DNA from: an uncultured Anderseniella sp.
GTDB taxonomy: Bacteria > Pseudomonadota > Alphaproteobacteria > Rhizobiales > Aestuariivirgaceae
Reading direction: 5' to 3'
DNA length: 64,000 nucleotides
NCBI GenBank assembly: GCA_947488295.1
Contig: CANKYU010000006.1
Coordinates: 124,001 to 188,000 of the forward strand
In this document: positions 50,126 to 59,052 of the stretch, one piece after another
Layout: each line of letters begins with the position of its first letter
How positions within the stretch are numbered: the first letter of the stretch is position 1
Notes under the pieces: model-generated
The model's database searches: none
What the model was told of the DNA's origin: nothing
The model's input: the letters and a program-made list of their open reading frames with translations, nothing else
Program-made: the position numbers and the translations under genes

Positions 50126-52522
50126 ATGTCCATGACCGAAACACAGACCCATCTGAAAACCATAGAGCAACGGCTGTTGTGGCTGTCGCACTGGATGATC
50201 CACAACGCCAACCACATCCGGCCCAATGCCGACGGGATCAAGGTTGGCGGCCATCAGGCATCGTCTGCCTCGATGGTGTCGATCATGACGGCGCTGTATT
50301 TCTCCGCACTGCGGCCCGAAGACCGCGTGGCAGTGAAACCGCATGCCTCGCCGATCTTTCACGCTATTCAGTACCTGATGGGCAACCAGACACGCGAGAA
50401 GATGGAAGGTTTCCGTGGGCTTGGCGGGGTTCAGTCATATCCGTCGCGCACCAAGGATATCGATGATGTCGACTTCTCCACCGGTTCGGTCGGCCTCGGC
50501 GTTGCCATAACCTCATTTGCCTCACTGGTGCAGGATTACATCACCGCCAAAGCCTGGGGGCAGGGCGTGCCGCTGGGAAAAATGGTGGCGCTGGTTGGCG
50601 ATGCCGAGCTGGACGAAGGCAATATCTATGAAGCCCTGCAGGAGGGCTGGAAGAACGATCTGCGCAATACCTGGTGGATTATCGATTATAACCGGCAGTC
50701 GCTGGACGGTGTGGTGCGCGAGGGGCTGTGGCAGCGGGTAGAGAAGATATTCGACGCCTTCGGCTGGGATGTGGTGCGTGTCAAATACGGCCATCTGCAG
50801 CGCGCCGCATTTGAAGAACGCGGCGGCGACAAGCTGCAGGCCTGGATCGATGGCTGCCCGAACCAGCTCTATTCGGCACTGACATTCATGGGCGGTGCCG
50901 TATGGCGCAAGCGCCTGATGGATGATCTAGGCGACCAGGGTGATGTGACGGCACTGATCGATGCGAGATCGGATGATGAACTGGCCGAACTGATGGAGAA
51001 CCTGGGCGGCAACTGCGTGGCCACAATGGCGGAGGCCTTTGAGGCCATCGACCATGACCGGCCGGTCTGTTTTCTCGCCTATACAGTCAAGGGATGGGGC
51101 ACACCCATTGCCGGGCACAAGGACAATCATGGCGGGTTGATGAACAAGACCCAGATGGCGGCCTGGCAAGAGCACATGGGTGTGGCCGAGGGCGAGGAAT
51201 GGGACCGGCTGGCCACGGTCAGCGATCCGGACGCGCTGCAGGCATTTCTGGATCAGACAGCCTTCTTCTCCAAAGGTGTGCGCCGGTTCAGCGAACCTGC
51301 AATCCCGGTGCCGGCAATCGAGCCGGCCTCGGACCGTGACATCTCAACCCAGATGGGCTTCGGCAAGATCCTCGATGACCTGTCGAAGGGTGACAGCGTG
51401 CTGGCCGAGCGCATCGTCACCACGTCACCGGACGTCACCGGCACTACCAATCTGGGCCCATGGGTCAACCGGCGCAAGCTGTTTGCCCGTACCGAACAGG
51501 CCGACACCTTCATCAGCGAGAAAATCCCGTCCACGGCGAAGTGGGAATTCACCCCTGAAGGCCAGCACATCGAGCTTGGAATTGCGGAGATGAACCTGTT
51601 TCTGCTGCTCGGCGCAGCCGGTCTGTCACATTCGCTGTTCGGCAAGCGCCTGCTGCCGGTGGGCACCGTGTACGATCCGTTTGTGGCCCGTGGTCTCGAT
51701 GCGTTGAATTATGCCTGTTATCAGGACGCCCGCTTCATGATTGTCGGCACGCCGTCCGGCGTCACACTGGCGCCTGAAGGTGGCGCACATCAGTCCATCG
51801 GCTCACCGCTCATCGGCATGAGCCAGGACGGGCTGGCCGCATTCGAACCTGCCTTTGTCGACGAACTGGCAGTGATCATGAAGTGGGCGTTCGAGTATAT
51901 GCAGAAGGACGGTGAAGGCGACCGCGACGAACGCACCTGGCTGCGTGATGAAACCGGCGGTTCGGTCTATCTGCGCCTGAGCACCAATCCGATAGAACAG
52001 CCCGGCACCCGCGCCAATGACGATTTCCGGCAGGGCACCATTGACGGAGCCTACTGGCTGCGCGAGCCGGGCCCGAACTGTGAAGTGGTTATTGCTTATC
52101 AGGGGTGTGTGGCTCCGGAAGCCATTGCGGCGGCAGCCCGGATTGCCGAGGTCAGGCGTGATGTCGGCGTCCTGGCCGTGACTTCTGCCGACAGGCTGAA
52201 TGCCGGATGGACAGCTGCACAGCGAGACCGCCGGCGCGGCAATGCCCGGGCGCGCTCTCACATCGAGGCTCTGCTGTCGCCATTGCCGGGAAACTGCTCC
52301 ATTATCACCGTGATCGACGGCCATCCGGCAACGCTTGCCTGGATTGGCGGCGTGGTCGGGCACCGGACCATTCCACTCGGCGTGGAGCATTTTGGCCAGA
52401 CCGGCACCATTGCCGACCTGTACGATCACTTCGGCATTGATGCGAATGCGATTGTGCACGCGGCGACCGGTCTGACAGAAGGCCGGTCCGAAGTGCCCGC
52501 CCTGTTGCTCAGTGAAACATGA
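50126..52522 (+). CDS. mdeB: 2-oxoacid dehydrogenase E1 / transketolase-like protein (MdeB)
   Basis: A 798-residue thiamine-diphosphate enzyme related to homodimeric pyruvate dehydrogenase E1. Key features: GGHQASSASMVSIMTALYFS, the ThDP motif GDAELDEGNIYEALQEGWKN (GDG-type, here G-D-A-E), WWIIDYNRQSLDG, and the catalytic-Glu region HIELGIAEMNLFLLLGAAG. In P. putida mdeB encodes an E1 homologue linked to oxidation of 2-oxobutyrate from methionine; the order mdeR-mdeA-mdeB is the same. No E2 or E3 gene is adjacent, so it must share those of another complex. Confidence 0.92.
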   Translation: MSMTETQTHLKTIEQRLLWLSHWMIHNANHIRPNADGIKVGGHQASSASMVSIMTALYFSALRPEDRVAVKPHASPIFHAIQYLMGNQTREKMEGFRGLGGVQSYPSRTKDIDDVDFSTGSVGLGVAITSFASLVQDYITAKAWGQGVPLGKMVALVGDAELDEGNIYEALQEGWKNDLRNTWWIIDYNRQSLDGVVREGLWQRVEKIFDAFGWDVVRVKYGHLQRAAFEERGGDKLQAWIDGCPNQLYSALTFMGGAVWRKRLMDDLGDQGDVTALIDARSDDELAELMENLGGNCVATMAEAFEAIDHDRPVCFLAYTVKGWGTPIAGHKDNHGGLMNKTQMAAWQEHMGVAEGEEWDRLATVSDPDALQAFLDQTAFFSKGVRRFSEPAIPVPAIEPASDRDISTQMGFGKILDDLSKGDSVLAERIVTTSPDVTGTTNLGPWVNRRKLFARTEQADTFISEKIPSTAKWEFTPEGQHIELGIAEMNLFLLLGAAGLSHSLFGKRLLPVGTVYDPFVARGLDALNYACYQDARFMIVGTPSGVTLAPEGGAHQSIGSPLIGMSQDGLAAFEPAFVDELAVIMKWAFEYMQKDGEGDRDERTWLRDETGGSVYLRLSTNPIEQPGTRANDDFRQGTIDGAYWLREPGPNCEVVIAYQGCVAPEAIAAAARIAEVRRDVGVLAVTSADRLNAGWTAAQRDRRRGNARARSHIEALLSPLPGNCSIITVIDGHPATLAWIGGVVGHRTIPLGVEHFGQTGTIADLYDHFGIDANAIVHAATGLTEGRSEVPALLLSET

Positions 52523-53133
52523 CCGGTTTTCTGCAGACGGCAAATGCCCGGATCTCTGTATTGCTGATGTCGGTACTGGTTGTGGCCGTGTTCGCCGGCA
52601 GCGCGGATGCACAACAAGATGACACGGCCTCGGCAAACAAGCTTGCGGCGGTTCCTGTGTGCTCCAACAACACGGGCGAGCAGGTTCAGTTCAACACCAC
52701 TGACCGGGGCCGCCCCGGGCTGGCGGCAGGCATGGCAATCAGGAACGGCAGTGGAATACCTGTCGTTCTCAGGTCCAATTTCGGATCGGCACCGCGCGAG
52801 CTCCAGCAATTCATCGACCGGCACGAATGCGCCCATCATCAGACCGGCGACGTCGACCGGCCGCACCCGCCGCGCAATGGTCCCGAACATCTCATCAACG
52901 AGGCTGTCAGTGACTGCGTGGCCATCCGCCGTCTGCGCGATGAGGAAGGCTTTGGCAAAGAGGCATTCGACAAGGTAACCGCCGCACTGCGCGCCGACAT
53001 GGCGAAAATCGGTTTTCCCGAGATCAGCATCGCCAGCCGGATACGCAATATCTCAGGCTGTTTCGAAAACCCGGCATCAGCCGGTGATCTGATCAGACAG
53101 GTTCTGCAGGAGCGGGGACTGCCGTTGAAGTAA
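52519..53133 (+). CDS. Secreted HExxH protein, putative metallopeptidase
   Basis: A 204-residue exported protein (signal segment about 11-31, ending S-A-D-A). It carries H102-E-C-A-H106 in FIDRHECAHHQTGD and a downstream E128-A-V-S-D-C, together resembling the zinc site of gluzincin peptidases. Five or so cysteines suggest disulfides. The ATG overlaps the mdeB stop by four bases (ATGA), tying it to the methionine operon although its role there is unknown. Peptidase activity is inferred from the motif only. Confidence 0.7.
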   Translation: MTGFLQTANARISVLLMSVLVVAVFAGSADAQQDDTASANKLAAVPVCSNNTGEQVQFNTTDRGRPGLAAGMAIRNGSGIPVVLRSNFGSAPRELQQFIDRHECAHHQTGDVDRPHPPRNGPEHLINEAVSDCVAIRRLRDEEGFGKEAFDKVTAALRADMAKIGFPEISIASRIRNISGCFENPASAGDLIRQVLQERGLPLK

Positions 53134-53163
53134 TGAGGCATGATCCAGGAAATGCGTTGCGGC

Positions 53164-54486
53164 TCAGGTCCTGACAAAATGCAATTGCTTGAACTGCTGT
53201 CGAAAAGCCGTCGCCTCGCTGGCCAGTGACGCAGGATCATTGGTGCTCAGGGCGCGCGCAATCAGTCCGGCCAGTTTGTCTGCATGATCCGGTGTCACGC
53301 CCCAGCGAACCAGTTCCGGCGTGCCGATGCGCAGGCCGTTCATGTCGCCTGCAACCTCGGGGCTGGGCAGGCCGATACCGCAGGCCAGAAATCCGGCTTG
53401 GCGCAGTTTTTTCGACGCTGCCTGTCCGCCGCCGAAGCGGGCGGCTTCAATGGCGAACTGGTGCGATTGTGTGAACCCGAATGCCTTGCCGTGCACGGGC
53501 AGGCCGTTGGCATCAAGTGCGGACGCCAGGGCTTGTGCAAGTTCGATCATGGCGGCGCCATAGGCGTTTCCATGCTCGCGCCAGTCCAGCATGGTGACGG
53601 CAAGGGCGGCGGACTTCGCCGCATCGAAGTTGGCCGTCATGCCGGGAAAGGCGATGTGGTCGAGCCGTTCCGCGATTGCGGCATCATTGCTGACAATCAG
53701 GCCGCCGGCCGGTCCGCCCAGGCTCTTGTAGGTGCTCATGGTCATCATATGCGCGCCTTCAGCCAGGGGATTGGGCCACGCCTGACCGGCTATGATGCCG
53801 CACTGGTGGGCCGCATCGAACAGCACACGGGCATCGACCTCATCGGCAATCGCGCGAACCTCAGCAACCGGGTGCGGCAGCAGGTTGAGGCTGCCGCCGA
53901 TTGTGATCAGTTTTGGGCGAACTTTGCGGGCAAGTGTCCGTAGTCCGTCTACATCGACCGTGTAACCATCCGCCCTGACCGGTGCAAAATGGATATCTAA
54001 GCCGTAAAGGCCCGCACAGCCGGCGTCGTGATGGGTCACATGGCCGCCGATTGATGCCGGCGGCACAATCACCGCGTCGCCGGGCCTGGTCAGCGCCATG
54101 AAGCCGTACAGGTTGGCCATGGCACCGGACGCCACGCGGATTTCCGCATACTGCGCCTGGAACACTTCCGCACACAGTTCAGCACAGATGACCTCGATTT
54201 CCTCAATGGCTTCCAGCCCCATCTCGTACTTGTCGCCCGGGTATCCCAGTGACGGGCGTGATCCGAGGCCAGACGCCAGCATGGCTTCGGCACGCGGGTT
54301 CATGACATTGGTGGCCGGGTTGAGATTGAAGCAGTCGCGCTCATGGATGGTCTTGTTGTCGTGCACCAACTGATCGAGCCGGGCGGTGACCTGCGCGCTG
54401 GACGCCTGCGCGGTGTCGCAGGCGATACGGTGCACCAGTATCTCGCATCGGGCAGGGACCCAGGGTCTTTGTGACAGAAGTGGCAT
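53164..54486 (-). CDS. Serine hydroxymethyltransferase-like PLP enzyme
   Basis: A 440-residue fold-type I PLP enzyme of the SHMT family but clearly divergent from housekeeping GlyA. PLP Lys lies in MMTMSTYKSLGGPAGGLIVS (canonical T-T-H-K-T-L is S-T-Y-K-S-L), preceded by VLFDAAHQCGIIAG. RPSLGYPGDKYEMGLEAIEE corresponds to the G-Y-P-G-x-R-Y-Y-x-G motif. Likely uses alternative substrates (alpha-methylserine or beta-hydroxy amino acids), inferred only. AAGGAG precedes ATG 54486. Divergent from a LysR regulator. Confidence 0.85.
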   Translation of the reverse strand: MPLLSQRPWVPARCEILVHRIACDTAQASSAQVTARLDQLVHDNKTIHERDCFNLNPATNVMNPRAEAMLASGLGSRPSLGYPGDKYEMGLEAIEEIEVICAELCAEVFQAQYAEIRVASGAMANLYGFMALTRPGDAVIVPPASIGGHVTHHDAGCAGLYGLDIHFAPVRADGYTVDVDGLRTLARKVRPKLITIGGSLNLLPHPVAEVRAIADEVDARVLFDAAHQCGIIAGQAWPNPLAEGAHMMTMSTYKSLGGPAGGLIVSNDAAIAERLDHIAFPGMTANFDAAKSAALAVTMLDWREHGNAYGAAMIELAQALASALDANGLPVHGKAFGFTQSHQFAIEAARFGGGQAASKKLRQAGFLACGIGLPSPEVAGDMNGLRIGTPELVRWGVTPDHADKLAGLIARALSTNDPASLASEATAFRQQFKQLHFVRT

Positions 54487-54599
54487 CGCAGGCTCCTTGG
54501 CAGGCAACAGGTCTGATCTTGCGTCCTAGAAGAGCAGCAGTAAGGCTTGCGGGCAAATCAGTTTTGCGAAATATTAGGGTTAGAAAAATTGAGGCTAAC

Positions 54600-55466
54600 A
54601 TGGCTGTTGCACCACCTCGTCCGAAAGACCTGCCACTGACCGCGCTCAGGGCATTTGAAGCTGCCGCCCGGCTGGGCGGATTTGCAGCGGCAGCGCAGGA
54701 ACTGGGCGTGACACCGGGCGCCATCACTGCTCACATCAAGTCACTGGAGGCAGAACTGGGCGCGGCGCTGTTTGAACGCACACCGCGTGGCGTCCGGCTG
54801 AACGCCCTTGGCCAGTCTGTACTGCCCGGATTCACCGAGGCATTCGACGGACTGGGACTGGCGGTTCAGACCCTCCGCAATGAAGCTGCGCCAAGTGCCG
54901 TGCATATCGCCGCCTTGCCGTCACTGGCGCAATTGTGGCTGTCGCCACGGCTGCCGGCCTTGCGGGCTGCAGCACCGGATATAACAATTTCCATAACGGC
55001 GATGGAAGTTCCGCCCAACCTGAAGCGTGCGCCATATGAACTGAGCCTTTTTTACGGTGATGATGTCAAAGGGGCGCTGGCCCGTGATGTCATCTTTCCG
55101 GTCTGCTCGCCGGCGATGGCTGAACAGCTTGGATCACCGGCGGACCTTGCGCAGGTTTCCTGCCTGTCTGATTCCACCTGGATCGACGACTGGGCAATCT
55201 GGTCTCGCGCTGCGGGTTCGGATTTTACACCACGTGGCCCGGTGTTTTCACTCTATACGCTGGCGGTTGAGGAGACGGTCAACGGCGCCGGTGTGCTGAT
55301 GGGACACGAGGCCCTGGTCGCATCGCATCTGGCGAGCGGAGAACTGGTGGCGCCATTTGATTTCAAGGTTGAGCTGAACGCTTCACTCAGGCTGTGGTCG
55401 CAAAGGCCACTCAAGCCAGGCGGTGCGTCATACCGGGTGATGCGATGGCTGCAGCAAAACCGCTGA
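54600..55466 (+). CDS. LysR-family regulator (GcvA-like)
   Basis: A 288-residue LysR transcription factor: HTH near residues 15-45 (LTALRAFEAAARLGGFAAAA, GVTPGAITAHIKSLEAELGA), with LFERTPRGVRLNALG following, and a type 2 periplasmic-like effector domain. The GcvA subclass is suggested by the N-terminal P-L-T-A-L-R-A-F-E-A-A-A-R. Start ATG 54600; the frame is open upstream but unrelated. Divergent from the SHMT-like gene with 113 bases between, so it probably controls that gene. Confidence 0.9.
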   Translation: MAVAPPRPKDLPLTALRAFEAAARLGGFAAAAQELGVTPGAITAHIKSLEAELGAALFERTPRGVRLNALGQSVLPGFTEAFDGLGLAVQTLRNEAAPSAVHIAALPSLAQLWLSPRLPALRAAAPDITISITAMEVPPNLKRAPYELSLFYGDDVKGALARDVIFPVCSPAMAEQLGSPADLAQVSCLSDSTWIDDWAIWSRAAGSDFTPRGPVFSLYTLAVEETVNGAGVLMGHEALVASHLASGELVAPFDFKVELNASLRLWSQRPLKPGGASYRVMRWLQQNR

Positions 55467-55481
55467 CCCGGCCAGTTTGGG

Positions 55482-56471
55482 TCAGTTGCGCGAGCGCCAC
55501 ATGCCCTTGCCGGCAAGCGGACGGTCTCTGACCACGGCCTCGCGCCTGAGCACGTAGACGCCGGACGCAATAATCATCAGCGCGCCAATCAGCGTGGTGA
55601 CCTTTGGCACTTCGTTCCACAACACATATGACAAGATGGTGGCCCACAACATCGATGTGTATTCGAACGGCGCGACGGTAGGGGCATTGCCGATGCGATA
55701 GGCTGTGGCCAGCAGCCAGAATCCCAGTGCTGAAATCACCCCGATGACGAACATCATGGCCAATTCGGTGCCTGCCGGCATGTGCCAGGGCAGCAGCAGG
55801 AAATTCAGCGTGCTGTCAGCCGTTGTCGTTGGTTCGAAATTGGCGACCAGCAGACCAATGGCGCCGCCGCAGTAAAAGAACGTGATCATCATGTAAAACG
55901 CCATGACCGAGCCTGATTCCGTAATACCCATCTTGCGGCCAAGCAGGGCCGAGATCGAATAGCAGAAAGCTGCAATGATCGGCAGTATCGCCGTCAGCTG
56001 GAATGTGTCGGCGCCGGGCTGGATGATCACCATGGCACCGGCAAATCCGAACAGTATGCCGGCCCACCTGCGCCAGCCGACCCGTTCTCCGAGGATGGGA
56101 ACGGCAAGCGCGGTGATGAACAGGGGCGCGGTGAACCAGATCGCCACCACCGCCGTCAAAGGCATGGTGGGAAGGGCGAGGTAATAAAAGAAAAACGCAC
56201 CGAAACCGATAAATGAACGCAGCGCATGCATCACCGGATGCCGTGTCGCCAGCGTCCCCAGGCCTGATTCGTAGTGCACGATCATGAACATAAGGGGCAG
56301 GGCGATGATGGCGCGAACAAACACGATCTGATGGGCCGGATAGCGATCCGACAACTGCTTCACGATAACGTCCTGAAATGAAAAGATGAAAATGCCGGCG
56401 CACAGGAACAATACCGCACGAGCCGTATCGCTCATGCCGGACAGCCTGAAATCGCCGATTGGAACGCTCAT
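55482..56471 (-). CDS. DMT-superfamily (EamA) transporter
   Basis: A 329-residue, ten-TM transporter with two EamA repeats: FSFQDVIVKQLSDRYPAHQI in TM1-2, VAIWFTAPLFITALAVPILG and FEYTSMLWATILSYVLWNEV at the ends of each repeat. Substrate unknown; it converges with the LysR gene (15-base gap). The cytosolic C-terminus is basic. Confidence 0.88.
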   Translation of the reverse strand: MSVPIGDFRLSGMSDTARAVLFLCAGIFIFSFQDVIVKQLSDRYPAHQIVFVRAIIALPLMFMIVHYESGLGTLATRHPVMHALRSFIGFGAFFFYYLALPTMPLTAVVAIWFTAPLFITALAVPILGERVGWRRWAGILFGFAGAMVIIQPGADTFQLTAILPIIAAFCYSISALLGRKMGITESGSVMAFYMMITFFYCGGAIGLLVANFEPTTTADSTLNFLLLPWHMPAGTELAMMFVIGVISALGFWLLATAYRIGNAPTVAPFEYTSMLWATILSYVLWNEVPKVTTLIGALMIIASGVYVLRREAVVRDRPLAGKGMWRSRN

Positions 56472-56628
56472 CGCATACAGCCGCTTTCCTTACCAATTGC
56501 CGGTCAGCTGCAACACACTGACCAAGTCTTGATACTGAAAGCCTGTCATGCAGGCGCTGAAGGTGTCTCGCTCAAAAACGCCAGATTAAATGTCGCGAAT
56601 TGACAATCAGCCGGGCCGGGAGGAGGGC

Positions 56629-56997
56629 CTATTTCAACCTGGCAACACCGAGTGGCACAGAGTACTTCCTGCACCAGATAACCACTTCCCTGGCTGCTTT
56701 GGTGATCTTTGTGGCGCGAACAGAATAGGTGCCGGAACCCTTGTTCCTGCGCAGCACTCCGGCCGTGCCGCCCTTGACCGGGCGGGAGCCATTGCCCAGT
56801 GACACATAAGGGTCCGGAGCCCCATCGAGGCTGAAGTTGGACCCCAGCTTGATGACCAGCTTGCCGCCCTGTTCAGTTACGGTAACCGATCCGGTCGTTG
56901 TGTGACCCTTGGCACCCTTGAAACTGCCGCTGGCGGCAAACGACGGGCTGGCGGCAAATGCCAGCAGGGCAACGGCCAGTGCGGTTGATCTCAACAT
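56629..56997 (-). CDS. DM13 domain secreted protein
   Basis: A 122-residue product with signal peptide (cleavage near A-S-P-S-F-A-A, residue 22) and a DM13 domain: SGSFKGAKGHTTTGSVTVTE, FSLDGAPDPYVSLGNG and the conserved C-terminal Cys in VVIWCRKYSVPLGVARL. DM13 is proposed to take part in extracytoplasmic redox reactions, though evidence is thin. Confidence 0.8.
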   Translation of the reverse strand: MLRSTALAVALLAFAASPSFAASGSFKGAKGHTTTGSVTVTEQGGKLVIKLGSNFSLDGAPDPYVSLGNGSRPVKGGTAGVLRRNKGSGTYSVRATKITKAAREVVIWCRKYSVPLGVARLK

Positions 56998-57116
56998 GAT
57001 GATGTCTCCGGTCGGTAATGTTTTGTGGCGAGGTTATGGTGTCACAGATGTCACGCGCAAATCACATGGCAGTGTGAAGGCGGTGATACTACCGAGGCCA
57101 GGTGTACAGTATCTGG

Positions 57117-57905
57117 TCAGGCGCGCGCCTTCATGCGCATCTTGATCGGCCCGTCAGCCTGGCCGTTGATCAACTGCAGGACATAAGGGTTCCCGGATCT
57201 GTCAATGTCGGCCACAGCACCACTCCACACAATCGCGCCTTCATGCAGCATGAACATGTAGTCGTATTCGCTGCGGGCAGCGTCCATGTCGCTGGTGATG
57301 GCAAACACGGTGGCATGGCTGTCTTCAATGGAGCGGTCCAGCAGACGGTAAATCGCCTTGGTGGTGATCGGATCAAGCCCGGCGGTCGGTTCATCGAGCA
57401 ACATCAGGGATGGCTGGCTGGCCAGCACGCGGGCGATACCGACACGTTTCTGCATGCCGCCGGACAACTCGGACGGCAACAGGTCAGCGGTACTTGCCGG
57501 CAGGTTCACGCGTGCCAGCTTGTCAATTGCAAGCTCGCGAGCCTCCTTGCGGTTCATGCCGTCATGATTGATAGGTCTGAAAGAGATGTTTTCCCATACC
57601 GTGAGGCTGTCGAACAGGCCGCCTTGCTGGAACAAAACGCCAGTGTCGGCAAGCAGGTCATTGCGATCACGCGGGCTGATTCCCGTAATCGGCTTGCCGT
57701 CCAGCCTGATCGCGCCTCTGGTTGGCTCGTGAATACCCGCCACGCATTTCATCAACACGGTTTTTCCTGACGCGGCAGGCCCGATCAGCACGGTCTTGCG
57801 ACGGGCCGGAATGTCAATTGTGATGTTGTGCAGCACTTTTGCGTCGCCAAATGCCATGTTCAGGCCGCTGATGGACAGTTTTACGGCATCGGTACTGGAG
57901 GTCAT
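57117..57905 (-). CDS. mlaF: MlaF-like phospholipid-transport ATPase
   Basis: A 262-residue ABC ATPase of the MlaF type, powering lipid movement between membranes. Walker A GPAASGKTVLMKCVAG, Q-loop GVLFQQGGLFDSLTVWENI (typical of MlaF), signature LSGGMQKRVGIARVLA, Walker B LMLLDEPTAGLD. The C-terminal INGQADGPIKMRMKARA tail is basic. MlaD lies 650 bases away on the other strand, separated by an NDUFA12 gene; no MlaE permease is in the window. Confidence 0.88.
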   Translation of the reverse strand: MTSSTDAVKLSISGLNMAFGDAKVLHNITIDIPARRKTVLIGPAASGKTVLMKCVAGIHEPTRGAIRLDGKPITGISPRDRNDLLADTGVLFQQGGLFDSLTVWENISFRPINHDGMNRKEARELAIDKLARVNLPASTADLLPSELSGGMQKRVGIARVLASQPSLMLLDEPTAGLDPITTKAIYRLLDRSIEDSHATVFAITSDMDAARSEYDYMFMLHEGAIVWSGAVADIDRSGNPYVLQLINGQADGPIKMRMKARA

Positions 57906-58103
57906 GAGGCAGGTCCGGCGTAATTATCGTCAGTGTCGGGTATCAGCTTGTACCGCGTGCCGCCGGTTTTCTCAATCACTGTCGTCTTTCAAACCTCTGT
58001 CCGTAAATGTCACCACGCTATGGACTTGCGCCTAGCGAATAGGCCATAACGGGCCAGCAATTCACCTATTAGGACTGCACTCGGTGCAGCTCGGGTTTCT
58101 GGC

Positions 58104-58505
58104 ATGAAAAACTTACTACTGCAGTTGTTCACATGGTGGAACGGTCAGACCATGGGAACGCGCTGGTTTACCGCACGCCACGGCGAAAAGGTCGGTTCCG
58201 ACGAATTCGGCAACACCTATTACCGCGCCCCGTCCAAATTGCCGGCGTCAATCGCCGAGCGTCGCTGGGTGATATATGCCAATTATGCGGAAGCATCGAT
58301 GATCCCGCCCGGCTGGCATGGCTGGATGCATCATCGTACCGATACGCCGCCAAGCGAGGTGGAGTATGCAGCGCGCGAGTGGCAGAAGCCGCATCATCCC
58401 AATCTTACTGGTTCGTCAAAGGCCTATCGGCCCGCCGGCAGCCTGTTGGGCGCAACGCCGAAACAGGCGTCAAAACCGGATTATGACGCATGGCAGCCTG
58501 AATAG
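58104..58505 (+). CDS. NDUFA12-family complex I accessory protein
   Basis: A 133-residue homologue of mitochondrial NADH:ubiquinone oxidoreductase subunit NDUFA12 (B17.2), found in Alphaproteobacteria. Motifs: LFTWWNGQTMGTRWFTARHG, GSDEFGNTYYRAP, RRWVIYANYAEASMIPPGWH and GWMHHRTDTPP. It supports complex I structure or assembly. Followed by mlaD after 55 bases and the DUF2155 gene, the usual local order. Confidence 0.95.
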   Translation: MKNLLLQLFTWWNGQTMGTRWFTARHGEKVGSDEFGNTYYRAPSKLPASIAERRWVIYANYAEASMIPPGWHGWMHHRTDTPPSEVEYAAREWQKPHHPNLTGSSKAYRPAGSLLGATPKQASKPDYDAWQPE

Positions 58506-58560
58506 GCAGCCAGCTCACACAGTCACACACCACGGGTATTGAGGCAGGAGCACCCCGGAT

Positions 58561-59052
58561 ATGAAGAATTCCATGGCGGAGACAGCAGTTGGCGCTTTCG
58601 TTGTTGCCATTGCGGTCGGATTTTTCGGTTTCATGTATTTTGTAGGCGGCCTTGGCGGGCCTGCAAACGGCTACAGTGTCAAGGCATCGTTCGGATCGGT
58701 CGACGGCATTTCGGTTGGCACCGATGTACGCATGGCGGGCATCAAGATCGGTTCGGTGACGGCGCAGGATCTGGACCGCGACAGTTACCGGGCCAATCTC
58801 GAACTGGCGGTCGACTCAACCGTCAAGTTACCTGAAGACACCACTGCAAAGATTGCTTCCGAAGGCCTGTTGGGCGGAAAGTTCATTTCACTGGAACCCG
58901 GCGGAAGCGACACCCTGATTGCCAGTGGCGGAGAGATAGAGTTCACCCAGGATGCCATTGATATTTTCGGCCTGGTGTCACAGTTCGTGCTCGGCTCAAA
59001 CAAATCGGATGACAAGAAATCGGAAGGCGACTCGTCCCAGTCAAGCCAATGA
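58561..59052 (+). CDS. mlaD: MlaD-type MCE-domain lipid-binding protein
   Basis: A 163-residue single-MCE protein: N-terminal membrane anchor (AVGAFVVAIAVGFFGFMYFV), then MCE domain GYSVKASFGSVDGISVGTDV, VRMAGIKIGSV and IASEGLLGGKFISLEPGG. A short Ser/Lys/Asp tail follows. Anchored in the inner membrane, it forms the periplasmic hexamer of the Mla pathway. Overlaps the methyltransferase gene by four bases. Confidence 0.93.
   Translation: MKNSMAETAVGAFVVAIAVGFFGFMYFVGGLGGPANGYSVKASFGSVDGISVGTDVRMAGIKIGSVTAQDLDRDSYRANLELAVDSTVKLPEDTTAKIASEGLLGGKFISLEPGGSDTLIASGGEIEFTQDAIDIFGLVSQFVLGSNKSDDKKSEGDSSQSSQ

Noticed and set aside
49097..50362. 421-codon open frame on the minus strand
   Set aside because: Antisense to mdeA and the start of mdeB; no ribosome site or domain.
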